Positions 1 through 6,137 of a DNA stretch of 42,512 bases are shown in pieces. Below the pieces are notes generated by a model. That model did not search any database. It saw nothing but the letters and a program-made list of their open reading frames with translations, and had not been told where the DNA came from. Source of the stretch: an uncultured Alphaproteobacteria bacterium (GTDB taxonomy: Bacteria; Pseudomonadota; Alphaproteobacteria; Micropepsales; Micropepsaceae); contig CAIUCH010000012.1 in the NCBI GenBank assembly GCA_903897605.1, positions 1 through 42,512 of the forward strand, in the 5' to 3' direction. Every line of letters starts with the position of its first letter. Position 1 is the stretch's first letter. Both the position numbers and the translations under genes were made by a program.

Positions 1-285
1 CACTTCCGGCCCGTTCAGGTCCAGGATGCCTTTGGCCGCCCGCAGCGAGGCCTGGGTGATGGTTTCGTGATAGCCGCTGGAATCGCTGTTCACCCCACCG
101 ACCGATTCATTGAAAGCGCGGATCAGGCCCGGCATCACCACCGGCGCGTCATGGCCCATGCGCATTAGCCACAGCGCCGCGGCGAAGTGGGCGGCATGGG
201 TCCACTCCTCCTTGGGCACGGTGCGGTCGATCAGCCCCTGCCCCAGGCGTTCAATCTCCGCGTCACTGGAAAAGATCGCGCGCAT
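1..285 (-). CDS. Conserved protein of unknown function, C-terminus cut by window edge
   Basis: The first 95 codons of a minus-strand gene run off the left edge without a stop. The ATG at 285-283 shares one base with the TGA of the upstream lysozyme gene (TGATG), which suggests translational coupling. The visible part has a W-T-H-A-A-H motif (residues 28-33), an ALWLMR helix, an IRAFNE segment and G-Y-H-E-T-I-T (71-77). I recall this combination from an uncharacterised bacterial family in which the His-x-x-His and YHETIT motifs are conserved, which hints at metal binding, but I know of no assigned function. No signal peptide or membrane segment is visible. Codon use is ordinary for the window. 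The gene is confident; its role is unknown. Confidence 0.75.
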   Translation of the reverse strand, partial: MRAIFSSDAEIERLGQGLIDRTVPKEEWTHAAHFAAALWLMRMGHDAPVVMPGLIRAFNESVGGVNSDSSGYHETITQASLRAAKGILDLNGPEV

Positions 286-767
286 CAGTCGTGAGTCAGG
301 AACACCGTGCGCTCGGCCACGCGGCGGTTGTGCAGGCCCGCGATGACCACGGCCTGGCCGTCGACATGGCCCTTGTCCCACATCAGGAAGGCATCGGCGG
401 CGCCGGCGGTGTCGCCGGCATTGAACTTGCGCAGCACGCTGGACGAGCCGAAGGCGCCAGTGCCGATATTGTAGGTCAGCGACAGCATGGCGGCGGCCTG
501 GTGCCGGCTGGCCGGCTTCTGCAGCATCGGCGCCATCACCTTGCTCTTGAGGCCCAGCTGGTAGTTCAGGAACTGGATGCCTTGCGCCTCGGTGATGGCG
601 GGATCGCCTATTCTGATGGCCTCGCCGCCGGGATAGGTGATGCAGCCATAGCCGATGGTGGGAATGCCCACGCTGTCCAGATAGGGGCTGCTGCGGAACC
701 CTTCGAACTGCTTCAAAAGCGTGGTGCAGAGGGGAAAAACAGCGCTATCGCCCGGCCAGTTCGACAT
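285..767 (-). CDS. Phage-type lysozyme (glycoside hydrolase family 24 endolysin)
   Basis: A 160-residue protein of the T4/P21 lysozyme family, which hydrolyses the MurNAc-GlcNAc bond of peptidoglycan. The catalytic triad lies in the N-terminal block: Glu22 (K-Q-F-E-G-F), Asp31 (Y-L-D-S) and Thr37 (P-T-I-G-Y-G). The spacing of 9 and 6 residues equals that of T4 Glu11/Asp20/Thr26. A second conserved block, S-L-T-Y-N-I-G-T-G-A-F, lies near residues 96-106, and H-N-R-R-V-A-E-R near the end matches the family's NRR-x-x-E segment. Length is normal and the enzyme looks intact. There is no clear signal peptide or signal-anchor, so export would need a holin or lysis. No other phage gene is visible. 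It lies head-to-head with ssrA and is coupled to the unknown gene downstream. It may be a prophage remnant or a domesticated wall hydrolase. Confidence 0.9.
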   Translation of the reverse strand: MSNWPGDSAVFPLCTTLLKQFEGFRSSPYLDSVGIPTIGYGCITYPGGEAIRIGDPAITEAQGIQFLNYQLGLKSKVMAPMLQKPASRHQAAAMLSLTYNIGTGAFGSSSVLRKFNAGDTAGAADAFLMWDKGHVDGQAVVIAGLHNRRVAERTVFLTHD

Positions 768-790
768 ATCCGCGAATCCCCTTGAAACCC

Positions 791-819
791 TTCTAAAATT
801 AACCCCCGCACCCTATATT
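791..819 (+). promoter_or_regulatory. Possible ssrA promoter
   Basis: TATATT at 814-819 is a reasonable -10 box placed a few bases before the expected 5' end of the tmRNA precursor. The matching -35 position (TTCTAA, 791-796, 17-bp spacer) is weak. A better -35 word, TTGAAA at 782-787, is 26 bp away and too far. It is assigned mainly by position. Confidence 0.3.
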
Positions 820-825
820 GGGAAG

Positions 826-1068
826 GCTGGGCAACCAGCTATGGCAATAAACGGCTTCGTAATAAGCGGCCCGGACCCGGGGGCGGTACCCGGCGCCTCC
901 ACCACAAGCCCATTCCGGTGGGTTTTTGTGGGGGCGAAACAGGATCGACGGACGTGTAAAGGCTGTCCTTTTGCTCGGTATGGTATCCGCCGTTATCGGG
1001 CTATCCGTACAGGTGCCAACGATAATCAAATGGCCCTCGCTGCTTAATTAATTAAGCAAGCGCGGCTC
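826..1068 (+). ncRNA. ssrA: tmRNA, circularly permuted two-piece gene
   Basis: The gene rescues stalled ribosomes by adding a degradation tag. The order is permuted, as in other alphaproteobacteria: the acceptor piece comes first and ends at ACCA (901-904), then a 25-nt spacer (905-929), then the coding piece from 930. The acceptor stem forms between GGGGGCG (930-936) and CGCCTCC (894-900), seven pairs with a G-U at the third position, the identity element read by alanyl-tRNA synthetase. A 5-bp T stem, CCGGG/CCCGG, with a 7-nt loop lies just before it. The tag frame reads ANDNQMALAA and stops at 1045. The two mature pieces would be held together by the acceptor stem and further pairing. The 5' end (about 826) and 3' end (about 1068) are estimates, from a possible -10 box and from the following terminator. 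Recognition rests on the tag and the acceptor stem. Confidence 0.93.
1015..1047 (+). other. ssrA: ssrA proteolysis-tag reading frame (ANDNQMALAA)
   Basis: The resume codon GCC at 1015 starts ten sense codons, then TAA at 1045-1047. With the tRNA-borne alanine the tag is AANDNQMALAA, 11 residues: AANDN as in other alphaproteobacterial tags and an ALAA end like E. coli's for ClpX/ClpA. TAA also occurs at 1049 and 1053, so all three frames are closed within 11 nt. The stops lie inside a perfect 16-bp palindrome, GCTTAATTAATTAAGC (1042-1057), which can form a stem right after the tag. Confidence 0.9.
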
Positions 1069-1135
1069 GGGGGGCGCCGGGCAACAGAAGCCCCCCACCT
1101 TGCAAGTTCGCGCTTCGGCGCCCCCCTATTTTTTT
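1069..1135 (+). terminator. ssrA terminator (unit 1)
   Basis: GGGGGGCGCCG (1069-1079) pairs perfectly with CGGCGCCCCCC (1116-1126), followed at once by TATTTTTTT. The 36-nt interior can form smaller hairpins, including GCGC-TTCG-GCGC, and the six Gs could instead pair with the C run at 1091-1096. It has the form of an intrinsic terminator with an unusually long loop. Confidence 0.7.
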
Positions 1136-1301
1136 AGGCGCGACGCGCAAGCGCGTCGTCGCGTGGGCGCCGGCAATGGGTCCGTAGGTCTTGAGCGCCA
1201 GCGAAAGACGCGTACGGACCCCCACCCTCCAAGTTCGCGCTTCGGCGCCCCCCTGTTTTTTAAGGCGCGACGCGCAAGCGCGTCGTCGCATGGGGCACCG
1301 G
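1092..1301. repeat. Two direct repeats of about 82 bp downstream of ssrA
   Basis: Copy 1 (1092-1173) and copy 2 (1219-1301) are offset by 127 bp and nearly identical. Each holds CCCCCACC, then AAGTTCGCGCTTCGGCG, a C run, a T tract, then a small hairpin GACGCG-CAAG-CGCGTC and GTCGC. Between the copies is a separate inverted repeat: GGGTCCGTA (1178-1186) pairs with TACGGACCC (1213-1221), with an inner GTCTT/AAGAC stem (1188-1192, 1205-1209). No coding frame is convincing here. The block lies between ssrA and the 3' end of the convergent MFS gene. Confidence 0.85.
1165..1262 (+). terminator. Second terminator-like unit
   Basis: GGGCGCCG (1165-1172) can pair with CGGCGCCC (1243-1250), followed by CCCTGTTTTTT. 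This repeats the layout of the ssrA terminator, with a 9-bp hairpin (1178-1221) nested inside the loop. It could back up ssrA termination; activity in either direction is not proven by sequence. Confidence 0.45.
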
Positions 1302-1369
1302 GCGGATCTGGTTTTTATTGGCTGGTCATAACGATAAGGTAGGCGCGAGAGCGGACAGAAACTTCCGCC

Positions 1370-2731
1370 TTATTCCACCACCTTCAATTTCCAGAATTCG
1401 CCGCGCCGGTCGTACCAGGCCAGCGCCGCCGCCAAGATGCAGATGCAACCGCCCGTCGCCACGGCGCGGCTGGCGCCGAAATGCTCCGCCACCCAGCCCA
1501 GGATCAGCGAGCCCCAGGGCGTCATCCCCAGAAACGCCATGGCATAACAGGCGACCACCCGGCCGCGCATATCGTCGCGCGCCAAAAGCTGGACGATGGA
1601 GTTGGTCGAGCCTCCCAGCAGCATCAGGCTGAACGCCGATGGCATCAGAAGCGCCAGCGACAATCCGAACCAGTGCGACTGGGAAAAAAAGATCAGCGAA
1701 ATACCGAAACCCAGCGCCGCAACCACCGGCGTGGCGAACAGATGCCGGTCCGGCACCCGCGCCAACGCATAGGCGCCCAGGAATGCGCCAGCTCCCACGC
1801 CGGCATAAAGAAAACCCAGTCCCTCGCTGCCCTGATGCAGGACATCGCGCGCAAAGGCGGGCAACAAGGTCAGATAGGCCGCGCCAAAGGCCGAACACAT
1901 GGCCATCAGGAGCATCGAGGTGCGGATCTCCCGCTCGCCCCACACATAGACAAATCCATCCTTCACGGCGCGAAGCGGCGCCGAATGCTTGCCCGGGAGG
2001 CGCGCCGCGAACTTCATGAAATAGAGGCTGATAATCACCGCCACGTAAGACAGCGCGTCGATGGAAAAACAGATCCCGACGCCCACCAGGGCGATCAGAA
2101 TGCCGGCGACGCTGGGGCCGATCACCCGTGCCAGATTGAACATCATGGAATTGAGCGAAATGGCATGGCGCAGATCGTCCTTGCCCACCATCTCCACCGT
2201 CATCGCCTGACGGATCGGCACATCGAAGGCATTGATGAAGCCCTGGAACAAGGCGAGGCAGACAATCTCCCAGACCCGGACCCAATGCGTCAGGGTGAGA
2301 ACCGCCAGCGCCAGGGATTGCGCGCAGGCCAGCGATTGGGTGACAAACAGCGCACGCCGCCGGTCGAAGCGGTCGGAGATCGCGCCGCCAAAGGCGGAAA
2401 AGAAGAACACCGGCACCGAGCCCGCGAAGGATGTCACGCCCAGCAGCAGCGGCGAATGGGTGAGGCTGTAGACCAGCCAGCCCTGGGTGACATTGGTGAT
2501 CCAGGTGCCCATCAGCGACACCATCTGGCCGGTGAAGAACAGCCTGTAATTTCGATGGCGGAACACTGTCAGAAATGCGAGCGCGCCACGATCTTCGGCT
2601 GCCTGCTCCGGCAGAACTTCCGGCGGCGGCGCTTCCACCGGTTGCGGCTCGGGCGCCCGCTTCAGCTCTTCGGGCAGCAGCGGGCTCTGCACCTTGGCGG
2701 GGGCGCGATTGGGGCTTTTTTCAATCGTCAT
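1370..2731 (-). CDS. MFS transporter, EntS-like (MFS_3) family exporter
   Basis: A 453-residue major facilitator protein of the inner membrane. After a proline-rich cytoplasmic tail (residues 1-50) come about twelve hydrophobic segments. F-R-H-R-N-Y-R-L-F-F-T-G-Q (57-69) is the typical start of the MFS_3/enterobactin-exporter-like group, and G-G-A-I-S-D-R-F-D-R-R-R after the second segment is the conserved loop 2-3 motif. Members export siderophores or drugs; the substrate here cannot be read from sequence and no siderophore genes are nearby. The gene is convergent to ssrA, with the tandem terminator units between them. The ATG at 2731 is followed by the whole family-length protein, and upstream DNA carries no extension of the fold. 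Confidence 0.88.
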   Translation of the reverse strand: MTIEKSPNRAPAKVQSPLLPEELKRAPEPQPVEAPPPEVLPEQAAEDRGALAFLTVFRHRNYRLFFTGQMVSLMGTWITNVTQGWLVYSLTHSPLLLGVTSFAGSVPVFFFSAFGGAISDRFDRRRALFVTQSLACAQSLALAVLTLTHWVRVWEIVCLALFQGFINAFDVPIRQAMTVEMVGKDDLRHAISLNSMMFNLARVIGPSVAGILIALVGVGICFSIDALSYVAVIISLYFMKFAARLPGKHSAPLRAVKDGFVYVWGEREIRTSMLLMAMCSAFGAAYLTLLPAFARDVLHQGSEGLGFLYAGVGAGAFLGAYALARVPDRHLFATPVVAALGFGISLIFFSQSHWFGLSLALLMPSAFSLMLLGGSTNSIVQLLARDDMRGRVVACYAMAFLGMTPWGSLILGWVAEHFGASRAVATGGCICILAAALAWYDRRGEFWKLKVVE

Positions 2732-3156
2732 TGCCGCCCCGCTTATACCGCGCCGACCATGCGCTCAAGCGACGTTTTGGCAATGATGTAATGCACTGCG
2801 CAAAACGAAAACTGATTGGGAATCGGATCACATCGCGCTCCGCCATCCGGTTCGCGGCCTGGCCGAGCATGATGATGTCGAAGGGCGGCGAATTGTGGAT
2901 GCCGTGGCGCCAAGAGGCGCGCGGAACAACGAGGTACGGTTCCGCTGAAGTCCGCGAATCACCACTTGTGGACAGGGTCGCATCGTGGCCCCGGGTGGCC
3001 AATTCTTCTATCAATCAGGGCACCGAAGCCATATCCCCAACGGCTTGATAAAGCTTCCGGTTCTCCCCATTGCCGCAATTGTGCCGACGGTCGGCCATGA
3101 TTTGCGGGGTTCCCGCGATTGACTCCTCGTTAGCCACGCTTAGTCTAAAAAGCCTC
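2732..3156. other. Gene-free stretch between MFS gene and sspB
   Basis: About 425 bp between divergent genes, somewhat less GC-rich than its flanks, with no coding frame I trust. It should hold the promoters of both the MFS gene and sspB. Three GANTC words occur (2820-2824, 2956-2960, 3121-3125), slightly above chance. A TTG-started minus-strand frame (3014-2721) has no recognisable domain and is not called. Confidence 0.5.
3119..3146 (+). promoter_or_regulatory. Possible sspB promoter giving a very short leader
   Basis: TTGACT (3119-3124), a 16-bp spacer and TAGTCT (3141-3146) form a moderate sigma-70-like pair. Transcription would start about 7-10 bp later, at or just before the sspB ATG at 3157. 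There is also no clear Shine-Dalgarno before that ATG, so a leaderless or nearly leaderless message is possible. Confidence 0.3.
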
Positions 3157-3654
3157 ATGGCGAAGGATTTTATCGGCTATCAGTCCCTGACCGACCAGGC
3201 GTTGCGCGGCGTCGTGCGCGATGCCCTTCGCCGCATCGAAAAATCCGGGCTGATCGGCGCGCACCATTTCTATTTGACCTTCAAGACCCATGCCGAAGGT
3301 GTGGACATTCCCGATTTCCTGAAGGAGCAATATCCCGACGAAATGACCATCATCATCCAGCACCAATATTGGGCGCTGAAGGTGAAAGAGGATTATTTCG
3401 AGGTCACTCTGACATTTAAAAAGCTTCCCGCGCCGCTTCACATCCCCTTCAGCGCGCTGACCGCCTTTTTCGACCCGGGGGTGCAGTTCGGCCTGCAATT
3501 CCGCAGCGAGGGCGAAACCAAGCAAGCGGCCCCTGGCCCCGTCATGGTGCCCCCACCCCAGCCCGAAGGCGAAATAGCCACCGAACCGGCCCTTCCCGCC
3601 GACAAGACCCCGGCCGGCGAAGTCGTCAGCCTGGATTCTTTCCGCAAGAAATAG
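3157..3654 (+). CDS. sspB: SspB, ClpXP adaptor for ssrA-tagged proteins (alphaproteobacterial type)
   Basis: SspB tethers ssrA-tagged polypeptides to the ClpXP protease. The 165-residue protein has the SspB fold in about residues 1-120: it begins M-A-K-D-F-I-G-Y, followed by A-L-R-G-V-V-R-D-A-L and then H-F-Y-L-T-F-K-T. A flexible Pro/Glu-rich linker follows, and the end V-V-S-L-D-S-F-R-K-K fits the ClpX-binding tail of the family. The ATG at 3157 is chosen because the family starts at M-A-K-D-F; an in-frame ATG 87 bp upstream would add residues unlike the family. Gene order sspB - fumC - RHH_4 - GST - DUF4169 agrees with neighbourhoods I recall from alphaproteobacteria. Its substrate tag source, ssrA, is only about 2 kb away. 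Confidence 0.93.
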   Translation: MAKDFIGYQSLTDQALRGVVRDALRRIEKSGLIGAHHFYLTFKTHAEGVDIPDFLKEQYPDEMTIIIQHQYWALKVKEDYFEVTLTFKKLPAPLHIPFSALTAFFDPGVQFGLQFRSEGETKQAAPGPVMVPPPQPEGEIATEPALPADKTPAGEVVSLDSFRKK

Positions 3655-3687
3655 TAGCCGTGCCCGGCTTTTCCTGAGCAAGGCGCC

Positions 3688-5091
3688 ATGACCGACAAGA
3701 CCGTTCCGACCCGCACCGAGACAGACAGCTTCGGCCCCATCGAAGTGGCCAGCGACCGCTATTGGGGGGCGCAGGCACAGCGCTCCTTGGGCAATTTCAA
3801 GATCGGCTGGGAGAAGCAGCCACTGGCGGTGGTGCGGGCGCTGGGCATCATCAAGCGCGCCGCTGCCGAAACCAACATGGCGCTGGGTCATCTGGACAAA
3901 AAACTGGGCGAGACCATCGTCGCGGCCGCACAGGAAGTGATCGAAGGCAAGCTCGACGATCATTTCCCGCTTGCGGTCTGGCAGACCGGTTCGGGCACCC
4001 AGTCCAACATGAACGCCAATGAAGTGATCTCCAACCGCGCCATCCAGATGCTGGGCGGGGTGATGGGCTCCAAGAAACCTGTCCATCCCAACGATCACGT
4101 CAATATGAGCCAGTCGTCTAACGACACCTATCCCACCGCGATGCACATCGCCTGTGCCGAAGAGATCACGCACCGCCTGCTGCCGGCGCTGCAAAAATTG
4201 CGCAATGCCCTGAACGACAAGGCAGAGGCCTGGAAGGCGATCATCAAGATCGGCCGCACCCACACCCAGGATGCGACACCGCTGACCCTGGGCCAGGAAT
4301 TCTCCGGCTACACCACCCAGATCCAGAACGGCATCGAGCGGATCGAACAGTCCATGCCCAAGCTGATGCAGCTGGCGCAGGGCGGCACGGCGGTGGGTAC
4401 CGGTTTGAATGCGCCGGTGGGGTTCGATCGCATGGTGGCCGAGCGCATCGCCGCCATCACCCAGATGCCCTTCACCACGGCGCCCAACAAATTCGAAGCC
4501 TTGGCCGCCCATGACGCCATGGTGTTCAGCCATGGCGCGATCAACACCGTCGCCGCCAGCCTGTTCAAGATCGCCAACGACATCCGCTTTCTGGGCTCGG
4601 GTCCGCGCTCGGGCCTGGGTGAATTGTCGCTGCCGGAAAACGAACCCGGCTCGTCGATCATGCCGGGCAAGGTCAATCCCACCCAGTGCGAAGCGATGAC
4701 CCAGGTCTGCGTCCAGATCTTCGGCAACAACACGGCGCTGACTTTCGCCGACAGCCAGGGCCATTTCGAACTCAACGTCTATAATCCGGTGATGGCGTAC
4801 AACTTCCTGCAGAGCGTGCGGTTGATGGCCGACGCTTCGGTGAGCTTTACCGACAATTGCATCGTGGGGATCGAGCCGCGCTTGGACAATATCAAGGCCG
4901 GGCTGGAGCGTTCGCTGATGCTGGTGACGGCGCTGGCGCCCAAGATCGGCTATGACAACGCCGCAAAGATCGCCAAGACCGCGCACAAGAACGGCACCAC
5001 CTTGAAGGAAGAAGCGGTCAAGGGTGGTTATGTCACGGCGGAAGAGTTCGACGCCGTGGTGCGCCCCGAAGACATGATCGCGCCGAAATGA
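3688..5091 (+). CDS. fumC: Class II fumarate hydratase
   Basis: Converts fumarate to L-malate in the TCA cycle; a cytoplasmic homotetramer without an iron-sulfur cluster. At 467 residues it has the usual FumC length. The three conserved regions of the fumarase/aspartase superfamily are present: [10 protein letters not shown] near residue 100, [12 protein letters not shown] near 190, and the signature loop [11 protein letters not shown] starting at Gly321 with the catalytic serine pair 322-323. The [13 protein letters not shown] block separates it from aspartase in my reading. The ATG follows sspB by 33 bp, so co-transcription is likely. The stop codon lies in a 6-bp hairpin (5089-5105) that lacks a T tract. 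Confidence 0.97.
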   Translation: MTDKTVPTRTETDSFGPIEVASDRYWGAQAQRSLGNFKIGWEKQPLAVVRALGIIKRAAAETNMALGHLDKKLGETIVAAAQEVIEGKLDDHFPLAVWQTGSGTQSNMNANEVISNRAIQMLGGVMGSKKPVHPNDHVNMSQSSNDTYPTAMHIACAEEITHRLLPALQKLRNALNDKAEAWKAIIKIGRTHTQDATPLTLGQEFSGYTTQIQNGIERIEQSMPKLMQLAQGGTAVGTGLNAPVGFDRMVAERIAAITQMPFTTAPNKFEALAAHDAMVFSHGAINTVAASLFKIANDIRFLGSGPRSGLGELSLPENEPGSSIMPGKVNPTQCEAMTQVCVQIFGNNTALTFADSQGHFELNVYNPVMAYNFLQSVRLMADASVSFTDNCIVGIEPRLDNIKAGLERSLMLVTALAPKIGYDNAAKIAKTAHKNGTTLKEEAVKGGYVTAEEFDAVVRPEDMIAPK

Positions 5092-5143
5092 CCCCAAATG
5101 GGTCATTCCCGGCGAGCGCGCGGCGCGAGGGAAGGGGATCCAG

Positions 5144-5353
5144 TTGCTGAAAAAGCGCTCTTTCTCGCTCGCGGGCCATCGCACATCGGTGGCGCTGGAA
5201 GAAGAGTTCTGGGCGATCCTGGACGGCGAAGCCAGGAAAACTGGCCGCAGCCTGGCGGCGCTGGTGCAGGGCATCGACGCGACGCGGGGATCACGCGCGC
5301 TGGCCAGCGCGCTTCGGCTTCATGCTCTTGCCGTCAGCCGCACCCACATTTAA
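5144..5353 (+). CDS. Ribbon-helix-helix protein (RHH_4 family), TTG start
   Basis: A 69-residue protein of the RHH_4 (PF13467) type. K-K-R-S-F-S-L-A-G-H-R-T-S-V-A-L-E forms the DNA-contacting ribbon, E-E-E-F-W-A-I-L the first helix and S-L-A-A-L-V the second, ending L-A-S-A-L-R-L-H-A-L. The family is predicted to bind DNA as a dimer; its targets are unknown to me. The start is TTG at 5144, set by the purine-rich GGGAAGGGG (5129-5137) upstream and by the family N-terminus. It lies between fumC and the GST gene (10-bp gap), the place this family often takes near sspB/fumC in alphaproteobacteria. Confidence 0.85.
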   Translation: MLKKRSFSLAGHRTSVALEEEFWAILDGEARKTGRSLAALVQGIDATRGSRALASALRLHALAVSRTHI

Positions 5354-5363
5354 CCTTGGCCGC

Positions 5364-5960
5364 ATGATCACACTCTATCACGCGCCGAAATCCCGCTCGA
5401 CCCGCATGATCTTCCTGCTGGAGGAACTGGGCGCGCCCTATGAAATCAAGATTGTCTCGATCCGGCGCGGCGACGGCAGCGGCGCCATCGATGAAAACAA
5501 CCCGCATCCGCACGCCAAGGTCCCTGCCATCCGTCACGGCAAGGAGACCGTGTTCGAATCCTCCGCCATCGTGGCGTATCTCACTGACACCTTCCCGCAA
5601 GCCGGACTGGCGCCCATGCCGGGCGAAGCCGGGCGCGGACAATATCTCACCATGCTGGCCTATTATGGCGATGTCCTGGAGCCCTCCTTCGTCTCCAAAT
5701 TCCTCAAGATGGATGTGCCGCGCGGTACCGCCGGCTGGGTCGCTGTGGAAGAAGTGATGCCGTATATCGACAAGCTGCTGACCGCCCAGCCCTATATCGC
5801 GGGCGACAAATTCACCGGCGCCGATATTCTCTACGCCACCACCTTCGGCATGTTCGCGCAGAATCCGATGATGCCCAAGCTGGCCTCGGTGGACGCCTAT
5901 GTGAAGCGCTGCCTGGAACGCCCCGCCTATGCGCGGGCGATGGCGAAGGACGCGGGCTGA
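5364..5960 (+). CDS. Glutathione S-transferase family protein
   Basis: A 198-residue cytoplasmic GST. The N-terminal thioredoxin-like domain begins M-I-T-L-Y-H-A-P-K-S-R-S-T-R and carries the glutathione-contacting A-K-V-P-A-I and E-S-S-A-I-V-A-Y-L segments (around residues 52-74). The C-terminal all-helical domain includes Y-I-A-G-D-K-F-T-G-A-D-I-L-Y, the conserved N-capping box. The catalytic residue is probably one of the serines in the first loop. The ATG at 5364 is preferred to one 42 bp upstream because the fold begins there and the earlier start would overlap the RHH_4 gene. Substrate unknown. It is followed 3 bp later by the DUF4169 gene. Confidence 0.9.
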   Translation: MITLYHAPKSRSTRMIFLLEELGAPYEIKIVSIRRGDGSGAIDENNPHPHAKVPAIRHGKETVFESSAIVAYLTDTFPQAGLAPMPGEAGRGQYLTMLAYYGDVLEPSFVSKFLKMDVPRGTAGWVAVEEVMPYIDKLLTAQPYIAGDKFTGADILYATTFGMFAQNPMMPKLASVDAYVKRCLERPAYARAMAKDAG

Positions 5961-5963
5961 GCG

Positions 5964-6137
5964 ATGGGTGAGATCGTCAATCTGCGCCGGGCCCGCAAGG
6001 CCAAGGCGCGCGACGAAAAGGAAAAGACGGCGAAGACCAATCGCACCTTGCATGGCACGCCCAAGCGCCTGCGCGATCTGGCCAAGACGCAGAGCGAAAA
6101 ATCCGCTCGCGATCTGGACGCGCACAAGAAAGACTAG
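5964..6137 (+). CDS. Small DUF4169 family protein
   Basis: A 57-residue, strongly basic and charged protein starting M-G-E-I-V-N-L-R-R-A-R-K-A-K-A-R, the hallmark of DUF4169 (PF13770). The rest is a run of Lys/Arg/Glu/Ala predicted to be a single long helix. Function is not known to me. The ATG lies 3 bp after the GST stop. Its TAG (6135-6137) shares the palindrome CTAG with the stop codon of the convergent matB gene, so the two coding regions overlap tail to tail by four bases. Confidence 0.85.
   Translation: MGEIVNLRRARKAKARDEKEKTAKTNRTLHGTPKRLRDLAKTQSEKSARDLDAHKKD

Noticed and set aside
285-767. Prophage at the left end
   Set aside because: Only the lysozyme is phage-like; without integrase, structural genes or a clear attachment-site pair inside the window a prophage cannot be called.
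1092-1301. Spaced repeats considered as a small CRISPR array
   Set aside because: Only two long units with internal hairpins and T tracts, no short regular repeats, and no cas genes; they fit terminator duplication.
2894-2975. Two words near the DnaA box, TGTGGATGC (2894-2902) and TGTGGACAG (2967-2975), considered as a replication origin
   Set aside because: Each has two mismatches to the DnaA box, there are only two, and no dnaA, hemE or parAB-type origin neighbours or AT-rich unwinding element are present.
2721-3014. A 97-codon TTG-started open frame on the minus strand upstream of the MFS gene
   Set aside because: It has no recognisable domain, no good ribosome-binding site and overlaps the start of the MFS gene; the residue composition looks random.
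5089-5105. Hairpin TGACCC/GGGTCA at the fumC stop considered as a terminator
   Set aside because: The stem is only 6 bp with no T tract, and the closely following RHH_4 gene suggests read-through.
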